From Conexibacter sp. (lineage in GTDB: Bacteria; Actinomycetota; Thermoleophilia; Solirubrobacterales; Solirubrobacteraceae), in NCBI GenBank assembly GCA_025964055.1, contig JAOPZP010000433.1, positions 1-6,189 of the forward strand: a stretch of 6,189 bases of DNA, given 5' to 3'. The translations under genes were made by a program, and so were the position numbers. The stretch's first letter is position 1; every line of letters begins with the position of its first letter. Below the pieces are notes generated by a model that worked only from the letters and a program-made list of their open reading frames with translations, was not told where the DNA came from and ran no database searches. Positions 1 through 6,189 of the stretch are shown here, piece by piece.

Positions 1-582
1 GACGCCGACTTCTACGCCTGGACCGGCCACAAGGCCTACGGCCCGACCGGCGTCGGCGTCCTGCACGGCCGCCACGACCTGCTGCTCGACACCGAGCCGC
101 TGATCGGCGGCGGGCACATGATCTCCACCGTGTCGTTCGACGACGTCCGCTGGGCCGCGCCGCCGGCGCGCTTCGAGGCGGGGACGTCGGCGATCGCCGA
201 GGTCATCGGCCTCGGCGCGGCGGTCGACTGGCTGTCGGACCTCGGCATGGAGAACGTCCGCGCCCACGAGGCCGAGCTGACCGGCTACGCGATCGAGCGC
301 CTCAGCGAGGTCGAAGGCGTGACCCTGCACGGGCCGCGCGACGTCGAGCAGCGCGGCGCGCTGATCTCGTTCGCCGTGAAGGGGATCCACCCGCACGACG
401 TGTCCGAGATCCTCGGCCGCCGCGGCATCTGCGTGCGCGCCGGCCATCACTGCGCCCAGCCGCTCATGCAGTACCTGGGCGAGTCGGCCACCACGCGCGC
501 GTCGTTCGCCGTCCATTCCAGCCGCGAGGAGGTCGACGCGCTCGTCGACGGGCTCGCCGAAGTGCAGAGGATCTTCGCGTAA
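1..582 (+). CDS. sufS: Cysteine desulfurase SufS, C-terminal half (5' end outside window)
   Basis: This is a PLP-dependent class V aminotransferase-fold enzyme. It removes sulfur from L-cysteine, giving alanine and a protein-bound persulfide for Fe-S cluster assembly in the cytoplasm. The frame is open from base 1, so 193 residues are visible of the roughly 410 usual for SufS. The segment TGHKAYGPTGVGVLHGR carries the PLP Schiff-base lysine (codon 31-33). It is followed by the GGGHMI and RFEAGTS segments typical of the family. The catalytic persulfide cysteine lies in RAGHHCAQPLM (codon 451-453), in the short-loop context of SufS-type (group II) enzymes rather than the longer loop of IscS/NifS. 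The first ATG in the visible frame, at 118, is internal and not the real start. The stop TAA (580-582) is two bases before sufU, which indicates cotranscription and probably translational coupling. SufE-like or KipO-type functions are excluded by the two active-site motifs. Confidence 0.96.
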   Translation, partial: DADFYAWTGHKAYGPTGVGVLHGRHDLLLDTEPLIGGGHMISTVSFDDVRWAAPPARFEAGTSAIAEVIGLGAAVDWLSDLGMENVRAHEAELTGYAIERLSEVEGVTLHGPRDVEQRGALISFAVKGIHPHDVSEILGRRGICVRAGHHCAQPLMQYLGESATTRASFAVHSSREEVDALVDGLAEVQRIFA

Positions 583-584
583 TC

Positions 585-1022
585 ATGGACGACCTGTACC
601 GCGAGGAGATCCTGCAGCACTACAAGCGGCCCCACAACTGGGGTCCGATGGACGCGCCCGACCTCGAGGCCGAGGACCACAACCCGCTCTGCGGCGACCA
701 GCTCAAGGTGATGCTGAAGGTCGACGACGACGGCAAGGTCGCAGAGGTCCGCTTCGAGGGCCACGGCTGCGCGATCTCGCAGGCCTCGGCGTCGATGGCC
801 TCCGACGAGGTCAAGGGCATGCCGGTCGACGAGCTGCTGCGCCTGGACCGCTCGTTCGTGCTCGACCTGCTGGGCATCGACATCAGCGCGACGCGCATGA
901 AGTGCGCCCTGCTGTCGCTGAAGGTGCTCAAGGCCGCCGGCCTGGGCCACGAGGTCGACTGGGAGCCCGAGACGCCCGAGGCGTCGGCTCCCGAGTCGCC
1001 CGCCGAGCGCGACCGGGTGTAG
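585..1022 (+). CDS. sufU: SufU-type Fe-S assembly scaffold / zinc-dependent sulfur acceptor
   Basis: This NifU-N/IscU-fold protein of 145 residues accepts sulfur from SufS. In characterised SufU proteins a zinc ion at the active site is swapped for a SufS ligand during transfer. The conserved ligands are visible: C36 and D38 in NPLCGDQ, C62 in GHGCAISQASASM, and C107 in RMKCALLSLK. The lysine just before the third cysteine (K106) is SufU-like, because IscU has histidine there. The spacing from C62 to C107 is only 45 residues, so the insertion of about 17-18 residues that Bacillus SufU has in this stretch is missing and the spacing is close to IscU. The last 19 residues or so are acidic and proline/alanine-rich and look disordered. 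The ATG at 585 follows the sufS stop by two bases. Its ribosome site would lie in the sufS end (GCAGAGG). The TAG stop is the first base triplet of a repeat element. The gene appears to end its operon, because the next gene faces it. Confidence 0.93.
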   Translation: MDDLYREEILQHYKRPHNWGPMDAPDLEAEDHNPLCGDQLKVMLKVDDDGKVAEVRFEGHGCAISQASASMASDEVKGMPVDELLRLDRSFVLDLLGIDISATRMKCALLSLKVLKAAGLGHEVDWEPETPEASAPESPAERDRV

Positions 1023-1122
1023 GGCGAAGCCTCGCCCAGAGGGCGGCGAAGCCTCGCCCAAGGGGCTCGTTTCGCAGCGGGTGTTCGCCCTGGGGGCGAA
1101 ACCCGCAGTGTGGGTGGCTTAG
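1015..1122 (+). repeat. Intergenic hairpin repeat, unit 1 (tandem with unit 2)
   Basis: This is the first of two adjacent copies filling the sufU-marR spacer. It opens with the last seven bases of sufU including its TAG stop. It then has a small hairpin GGGCGA-AGCC-TCGCCC (1022-1037), a second partial copy of the same small hairpin (1045-1059), and a large hairpin (1077-1106). It ends in GGCTTAG. Bases 1045-1122 match 1132-1209 with only two differences (1107 A/G and 1120 T/C) at an offset of 87 bp. Bases 1015-1038 match 1124-1147 exactly at an offset of 109 bp. Unit 1 therefore differs from unit 2 mainly by an extra 22-bp copy of the small hairpin. No ribosome site or credible reading frame lies within it. 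Confidence 0.9.
1077..1106 (+). terminator. Large hairpin of repeat unit 1, possible terminator
   Basis: The arms GCGGGT(G)TTCGCCC and GGGCGAAACCCGC pair over 13 bp with one bulged G and a TGG loop. It lies 55 bases past the sufU stop, between convergent genes, where a bidirectional terminator is expected. No T-run follows on either strand, so it is not a canonical intrinsic terminator. It could act as an RNA 3'-end stabiliser or without a U tract. Confidence 0.45.
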
Positions 1123-1123
1123 T

Positions 1124-1209
1124 GGGTGTAGGGCGAAGCCTCGCCCAAGGGGCTCGTTTCGCAGCGGGTGTTCGCCCTGGGGGCGAAACCCGCGGTGTGG
1201 GTGGCTCAG
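1124..1209 (+). repeat. Intergenic hairpin repeat, unit 2
   Basis: This is the second tandem copy. It has the same order of parts: GGGTGTAG, small hairpin (1131-1146), an AAGGGGCTCGTTTCGCA linker, large hairpin (1164-1193), then GGTGTGGGTGGCTCAG. Its right end contains the complement of the marR TGA stop (1206-1208). Unit 1 has the corresponding position as a complement of TAA. The unit therefore spans from one flanking gene's stop codon to the other's, and the duplication appears to have copied the whole junction. Confidence 0.9.
1164..1193 (+). terminator. Large hairpin of repeat unit 2, possible terminator
   Basis: The sequence is identical to the hairpin at 1077-1106: a 13-bp GC-rich stem, one bulged G and a TGG loop. 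It ends 12 bases from the complement of the marR stop, so it would form in the 3' end of marR transcripts as well as in read-through from sufU. No T-run is present. Confidence 0.45.
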
Positions 1210-1724
1210 TTGCCCCTCGCTGATGCGCGCGCGGTCAGGTGCGCCAGGAGCTTGCGGTTCAGGCGGTCCAGCTGCGCCTGCTCGCGGGGGCTGAGGCCGG
1301 CGAGCATCGCCTGCTCGTTGGCCACGTGCTGGGTCACGGCGGCGTCGACGAGGCGCACGGCCTTCGGCGTCAGCTCGACCTCGGTCGAGCGGCGATCGGT
1401 GGGGTGGGCCACGCGCCGGATGAGGCCCTTGCGCTCGAGGCGGTCCAGGCGGCTGGTCAGCGTGCCCGACGAAACCAGCAGTGCGGCCGAGATGGCCGAG
1501 GGCGCGAGCCGGTGCGGCGCGCCGGCGCGCCGCAGCGTGAACAGCACGTCGCCCTCCGCGACGTCGAGGCCGGCGCCGCGCGCCATCGCGGCGATCTCCG
1601 CCTCGATCCGCCGGCCGACCTCCATGACGCGCGCGGCGCGCGCCATCGTCTCCACGTCGAGGTCGGGCCGCACCCCGGCCCACTGGCCGACGATCGCGTC
1701 GATCTGATCCGGGCTCTGCGACAT
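1206..1724 (-). CDS. MarR-family transcriptional regulator
   Basis: This is a winged helix-turn-helix DNA-binding protein of 172 residues, a normal MarR length, expected to act as a dimer. N-terminal helices (about 25-55) come before the wHTH (about 57-120). The recognition helix is in SSGTLTSRLDRLERKG (85-100). The wing RRVAHPTDRRSTEVELT carries the DRR signature (110-112), and C-terminal dimer helices follow. It contains no cysteine, so an OhrR-type thiol switch is unlikely and a small-molecule ligand is more probable; the ligand cannot be read from the sequence. The ATG at 1722-1724 (MSQSPDQ) was chosen. An upstream in-frame ATG at 1787 would add 21 unconserved residues and place the palindromic operator inside the gene. 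It is divergent from a cupin gene, the usual layout for a MarR repressor and its target, with autoregulation likely. The 3' end runs into the repeat element. Confidence 0.92.
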   Translation of the reverse strand: MSQSPDQIDAIVGQWAGVRPDLDVETMARAARVMEVGRRIEAEIAAMARGAGLDVAEGDVLFTLRRAGAPHRLAPSAISAALLVSSGTLTSRLDRLERKGLIRRVAHPTDRRSTEVELTPKAVRLVDAAVTQHVANEQAMLAGLSPREQAQLDRLNRKLLAHLTARASARGN

Positions 1725-1739
1725 GGGGGCTAACCCTAC

Positions 1740-1768
1740 TTGTCGAGCATCTCGCGTCCGTTTATCTT
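1740..1768 (+). promoter_or_regulatory. Candidate promoter for the cupin gene
   Basis: TTGTCG (1740-1745) and TATCTT (1763-1768) are separated by 17 bases and resemble -35 and -10 boxes. The -10 would be the left arm of the MarR palindrome, so bound repressor would block RNA polymerase. A start near 1775 would leave a leader of about 36 nt carrying GGAG (1798-1801), nine bases before the ATG. I found no equally good promoter for marR on the other strand. Confidence 0.35.
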
Positions 1769-1780
1769 GATCGCAAGATA
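1763..1780. promoter_or_regulatory. Palindromic MarR-type operator
   Basis: TATCTTGATCGCAAGATA is an exact inverted repeat, TATCTTG-ATCG-CAAGATA, centred in the 86-bp spacer between the divergent marR and cupin genes. Size, symmetry and the ATCTTG half-site resemble known MarR-family operators. It is one of the few A/T-rich patches in the window. Binding by the adjacent MarR would be expected to repress both genes. The function is inferred, while the palindrome is seen directly. Confidence 0.75.
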
Positions 1781-1810
1781 CTTGCACCGAAGCGAACGGA
1801 GCTGGAAGCG

Positions 1811-2317
1811 ATGCCCGGAGTCGGCGACACCTACGAGCTGCATGACCACGAACGCGTGGCGGTGACGGCGCTGACGCCCGAGCTGCTGGAGGTCGAGGCG
1901 GAGTGGGGTGCTGCGGAGCACCGGCCGCTGGCGCACGTGCATGCGGCGCAGGACGAGCGGTTCGTCGTCCACGAGGGCGAGCTGACGATCGACGCGGGCG
2001 GGCAGCGGCGCACGCTGCGGGCCGGCGACACGGCCGACGTCGCGCGCGGCACGCCGCACCGGATGTGGAACAGCGGCACGACGCCGGCGCGGGCCACGTG
2101 GCAGATCCGCCCCGCGCTGCGGACCGCCGACTTCTGGACCGCCGTGGACGCCGCCCGCCGCACGCGGCCCACCGACGCCCACGGCATGCTCACGCCGGTC
2201 GCCGCGGCGCCGCTGCTGCACGAGTACCGCACCGAGTTCGCGCTCGCCCTCCCGGCGCCCGTGCGGGCCCCGGCGATGACCGCGCTGCGGGTGGCGGCGC
2301 GCCTCAGGGGCTACTAG
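1811..2317 (+). CDS. Single-domain cupin protein, probable MarR target
   Basis: This is a small soluble protein of 168 residues with one cupin beta-barrel. Motif 1 is HVHAAQDERFVVHEGE, with likely metal ligands H42, H44 and E49 and conserved G56. Motif 2 is GDTADVARGTPHRMWN, with G72-D73, P82 and the fourth ligand H83, ending at N87. All four positions are intact, so metal binding is likely. Related cupins include quercetin-dioxygenase-like enzymes, isomerases and sugar-binding or sensing proteins, and the reaction cannot be assigned. The region after about residue 105 is helical and rich in Ala/Arg/Pro. There is no signal peptide or membrane segment. GGAG precedes the ATG at a normal distance. 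Its divergence from marR, with an operator between them, suggests induction by the ligand that MarR senses. The TAG stop directly touches the inverted repeat copy shared with typA. Confidence 0.88.
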   Translation: MPGVGDTYELHDHERVAVTALTPELLEVEAEWGAAEHRPLAHVHAAQDERFVVHEGELTIDAGGQRRTLRAGDTADVARGTPHRMWNSGTTPARATWQIRPALRTADFWTAVDAARRTRPTDAHGMLTPVAAAPLLHEYRTEFALALPAPVRAPAMTALRVAARLRGY

Positions 2318-2381
2318 ACCGCGGGTTCCGCCCCCTGGGCGGACACCCGCAGCGAAACGAGCCCCCTGGGCGAGGCTTCGC

Positions 2382-2385
<4 letters not shown>
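2318..2385 (-). repeat. Intergenic hairpin repeat, unit 3 (inverted copy)
   Basis: This is a third copy of the repeat at 1015-1209, on the opposite strand. It fills the whole 64-bp gap between the convergent cupin and typA stops and includes the typA TAG (2382-2384). Aligned to the matching part of unit 2 it differs by five substitutions and one missing G over about 69 bp. Two of those substitutions fall on paired positions of the large hairpin and keep the pair. The trailing GTGGGTGGCTCAG part of units 1 and 2 is absent here. It is oriented so that it reads out of typA, as units 1 and 2 read out of sufU. Confidence 0.9.
2321..2350 (-). terminator. Large hairpin of repeat unit 3, possible bidirectional terminator
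   Basis: On the - strand the arms GCGGGT(G)TCCGCCC and GGGCGGAACCCGC pair over 13 bp with the same bulged G and a three-base AGG loop. Relative to the other copies, a T-A pair has become C-G on both sides. It begins four bases after the cupin stop and lies 32 bases past the typA stop. No T-run is present. Confidence 0.5.
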
Positions 2386-4244
<1,859 letters not shown>

Positions 4245-4259
4245 TCCCGCTCAAGGCTA

Positions 4260-4310
4260 GGGGGTCGGGCCCCGCGACGGCCGGCCGGCCGCCGCGGAGC
4301 CACGACCCCC
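4260..4310. other. 51-nt near-perfect palindrome between oxidase and typA
   Basis: The outer arms GGGGGTCG (4260-4267) and CGACCCCC (4303-4310) enclose GGC/GCC, CCGCG/CGCGG and the central palindrome GGCCGGCCGGCC (4279-4290). About 23 base pairs form, with one bulge and two mismatches. It starts six bases after the oxidase stop in the - strand direction and ends 15 bases before the typA ATG. It may end oxidase transcripts, but no T-run follows on the - strand. It would also lie in any long typA leader next to its ribosome site. It is unrelated in sequence to the 1015-1209 repeats. Confidence 0.7.
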
Positions 4311-4315
4311 GGCGG

Positions 4316-5740
4316 TCAGCCGGCGGGCGTGATGTTCTGGTTGCGGTGGAACGCGTTGTCAGGGTCGTAGGTCGCCTTGACGGCCTGCAGCCGCTCCCAC
4401 GTCCCGGGCCCGTAGGCGTCGCGGACGCGCCCGGCTCCCTCATCGTCGAGGAAGTTGATGTACGCGCCGCCGGTGGTGTGCTCCTGGATCGAGGCGTACG
4501 TCTCGCGGCCCCACGCCAGGGCCTCGTCGTCCTGCGCCGGGTCGTCCCAGCGGGAGATCAGGTTGAGGACGTAGGGCGCCTCGCGGTGGGGGAACGCGGA
4601 GGCGTCGGCGGGCACGCGGCCGGCCGCGCCGCCCATCAGGTGGACGTGCAGCTCGCACTGCGGCGCGGGCTTGCGCTCGTAGCCCTCGACGAGCCGGTCG
4701 ATGGCCTCGTCGCCGAGCCCGGCGAGGTAGCCGGCCTTCATGTGGTTGCGCGCGCCCTTGCCCCACAGCGGGTCGATGAGCTGCTGCAGGCCCACGTAGG
4801 GGATCGGCCCGAGCAGGTCGACGGCGACGTCGCCCAGCGCGCGGACCGGCGCGAGGGCGCGCTCGCCGTCCTCCAGCGCGCCGTTGTAGCACGCGATCAG
4901 CGCGACGACGGGCTTGCCGTGCAGCGCCTCGGGGATGAACGGCGCGGGCGGCGCGGTGGTCATGTTCAGGATCGGCGTGAGCTCGTCCGGCAGGCCCGAG
5001 GCGCCCCACTCGCGGAAGAAGCGCAGCAGCTCGCCGGCGCGGTGGCCCTCGAAGAACGCGGCACCGCCGTAGACGACGGGCCCGACGGGGGCGAGCTGGA
5101 AGTCCATCGACGTGACGATCCCGAAGTTGCCGCCGCCGCCCTTCAGCGCCCACAGCAGCTCGGACTCCTCGTCGGAGCCCATGCCGGCGCGCACGAGGCG
5201 CCCGTCGGCGGTGACGACGTCGGCGCCGACGAGGCGGTCGCACGCCAGCCCCTGGGAGCGGACGAGGTGGCCGATCCCGCCGCCGAGCGTGAAGCCCGCG
5301 ACGCCAGTGGTGGAGACCAGCCCGCCCGTGGAGGCGAGCCCGAACGCCTGGGTCTCGTGGTCGAGCTCGTGCCACTGCAGGCCGGCCTGCGCGGTGACGC
5401 GGCGCCGGGTCGGGTCGACCCGGGCGCCCTTCATCGGGCCGACGTCGATGACGATGCCGCCGTCGACCGTCGAGAACCCGGGGATGCTGTGGCCGCCGCC
5501 GCGCACGGCGATCTCGAGGCCCTCGCTGCGGGCGAACTGCACGGCGCCGATCACGTCGGCGACGCCCGCGCAGCGGACGACGAGCGCGGGCCGGCGGTCG
5601 TCGAACATGCCGTTCCAGGCGGTGCGGGCGTGCTCGTAGCCCGCGTCTCCGGGGGCCAGCGCCTCGCCGCGCAGCCCCTCCCGCAGCTCCTGGACGGTGC
5701 CGGCGTCCAGGACGCCGTGCTGACGGTCGATGGTGCTCAT
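4316..5740 (-). CDS. FAD-linked oxidase of the berberine bridge enzyme-like family
   Basis: This is a flavin-dependent oxidoreductase of 474 residues with a PCMH-type FAD-binding N-terminal half and a BBE-type end. RGGGHSIPGFSTVDGGIVID (80-99) holds H84, the expected 8-alpha-N-histidyl FAD attachment site. GLVSTTGVAGFTLGGGIGH (140-158) aligns with the segment that in bicovalent BBE enzymes carries a cysteinyl-FAD link, but it has no cysteine. GGGGNFGIVTSMDF (201-214) is the usual flavin-contact region. The C-terminus ATYDPDNAFHRNQNITP is the BBE motif. There is no Tat or Sec signal, so it should be cytoplasmic. Substrates in this family range from sugars to alkaloids and polyketides, and none can be assigned. 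The ATG at 5738-5740 has a good ribosome site GAGAGGA (5746-5752) five bases upstream. The gene follows the TPR gene after 40 bases on the same strand, so cotranscription is plausible. Confidence 0.92.
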   Translation of the reverse strand: MSTIDRQHGVLDAGTVQELREGLRGEALAPGDAGYEHARTAWNGMFDDRRPALVVRCAGVADVIGAVQFARSEGLEIAVRGGGHSIPGFSTVDGGIVIDVGPMKGARVDPTRRRVTAQAGLQWHELDHETQAFGLASTGGLVSTTGVAGFTLGGGIGHLVRSQGLACDRLVGADVVTADGRLVRAGMGSDEESELLWALKGGGGNFGIVTSMDFQLAPVGPVVYGGAAFFEGHRAGELLRFFREWGASGLPDELTPILNMTTAPPAPFIPEALHGKPVVALIACYNGALEDGERALAPVRALGDVAVDLLGPIPYVGLQQLIDPLWGKGARNHMKAGYLAGLGDEAIDRLVEGYERKPAPQCELHVHLMGGAAGRVPADASAFPHREAPYVLNLISRWDDPAQDDEALAWGRETYASIQEHTTGGAYINFLDDEGAGRVRDAYGPGTWERLQAVKATYDPDNAFHRNQNITPAG

Positions 5741-5780
5741 GGAGATCCTCTCGATGGGGTCGGTGAAGGTCTCGGCGAGC

Positions 5781-6189
5781 CTAGGTCCGGGTGGCTTTGC
5801 GCTCGCTTAGCACGCGCTGCGCGTCGAGCTGCGCGATGCCCAGCGGGTCGCCGGTGGTGACGAGCGCGGCGCGGGCGCGGTCGCGGACCGACGCGGCGCC
5901 GTCGGCATCGCCGAGCCGCGCGAGGACCGCCGCCAGGCCGACGTTGCCCCACGCCTCGTAGCGCGTCAGCTGCTGGGCGCCCCACAGCGCCGCGCCCGCG
6001 GCGTACAGCTCCCGCGCGCGGACCGGGTCCCCGTGGCGCTCCTCGAAGATCGCCCAGTCGCAGTGCGCGCCCGCCATCGCGGGCAGGTCGTCGGTGGCGT
6101 CGAAGCGCTCCAGCGCCGTGCCGAAGGCGGTGCGCGCGGCGGCGGGGTCGCCGGCGGCGCCGTGCGCCAGCCCGAGGCCGAGCAGGACC
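5781..6189 (-). CDS. C-terminal part of a TPR-like helical repeat protein (5' end outside window)
   Basis: The - strand frame ending at TAG (5781-5783) stays open to the window edge, giving 135 residues. The first in-frame ATG, at 6077, is internal, because similar repeat sequence continues upstream of it (GLAHGAAGDPAAARTAFGTA). The sequence is a run of helix-turn-helix pairs with TPR-like pattern: GDPAAARTAFGTALERF, GDPVRARELYAAGAALW and GDADGAASVRDRARAAL. Such Ala-rich C-termini are common in large actinobacterial signalling ATPases and regulators (LuxR/LAL, AfsR/SARP, adenylate cyclase-AAA types), where they bind partners or ligands. No catalytic or DNA-binding domain is visible here, so the class is an inference. 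It lies 40 bases upstream of the flavin oxidase in the same direction, and no hairpin terminator is visible in that gap. Confidence 0.75.
   Translation of the reverse strand, partial: VLLGLGLAHGAAGDPAAARTAFGTALERFDATDDLPAMAGAHCDWAIFEERHGDPVRARELYAAGAALWGAQQLTRYEAWGNVGLAAVLARLGDADGAASVRDRARAALVTTGDPLGIAQLDAQRVLSERKATRT

Noticed and set aside
1015..1209. CRISPR array or insertion-sequence ends
   Set aside because: There are only two tandem units with almost no unique spacer, no cas or transposase genes, and no clear target-site duplication. A hairpin-type intergenic repeat explains it better.
902..1294. A + strand frame encoding a repeated peptide (AKPRPRGSFRSGCSPWGRNP twice)
   Set aside because: The peptide repeat is only the DNA tandem repeat read in an open frame. 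It starts inside sufU, has no ribosome site, and the inverted copy gives similar artefacts at 1903-2664. Such frames could be misannotated as hypothetical proteins.
1725..1787. A longer MarR with 21 extra N-terminal residues
   Set aside because: The extension would put the palindromic operator and likely promoter inside the coding region, and the added residues do not look like the MarR fold.
5741..5780. Terminator or separate regulatory region between the TPR gene and the oxidase
   Set aside because: Only the oxidase ribosome site and a trivial 4-bp hairpin around it are visible, and no strong stem or promoter boxes are seen.
4346..5860. A 504-codon + strand frame antisense to the flavin oxidase
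   Set aside because: It is antisense shadow composition (Val/Arg/Gly/Ala-rich), with no family motif, and the - strand frame is a clear enzyme.

Overview
The window is very GC-rich and densely coded, with strong G/C preference at third codon positions and short spacers. It has the gene style of a high-GC Actinomycetota chromosome. The combination of a SufS-SufU pair, a TypA with an Actinobacteria-like architecture and a berberine-bridge-type flavin oxidase would fit a soil lineage such as Thermoleophilia/Solirubrobacterales, but that placement is an inference without database support. Nothing in the window looks like phage, a plasmid, a CRISPR array or an insertion sequence.

Layout. The left edge (1-1022, + strand) holds the end of a SUF iron-sulfur assembly operon: the C-terminal half of the cysteine desulfurase SufS, then the scaffold/sulfur acceptor SufU two bases later. 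Facing it on the - strand (1206-1724) is a MarR-family repressor. That gene is divergent from a small cupin gene (1811-2317, +), and an exact 18-bp palindrome in their shared spacer is the likely MarR operator. The cupin gene converges on typA/bipA (2382-4244, -), a complete translational GTPase of 620 residues. Upstream of typA on the same strand are a 474-residue FAD-linked oxidase of the BBE type (4316-5740) and the C-terminal end of a TPR-like helical repeat protein that runs off the right edge (5781-6189).

The most unusual content is non-coding. Both convergent gene junctions (sufU/marR and cupin/typA) are filled by the same repeat of about 68-86 bp, duplicated in tandem at the first junction and present once, inverted, at the second. 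The repeat starts at the TAG stop codon of sufU and of typA and reads in the direction of those genes. It folds as two hairpins, and the larger hairpin carries a compensatory base-pair change between copies. This suggests a selected, structured 3'-end or REP-like element, possibly a bidirectional terminator. A second, unrelated near-perfect palindrome of 51 nt lies between the flavin oxidase and typA, ending 15 nt before the typA start codon.

How the genes relate: SufS and SufU act together, SufS mobilising sulfur from cysteine to SufU. MarR and the cupin form a typical repressor/target divergent pair. The TPR protein, oxidase and typA are codirectional with short spacers (40 and 71 nt), but the palindrome before typA makes a single transcription unit uncertain.
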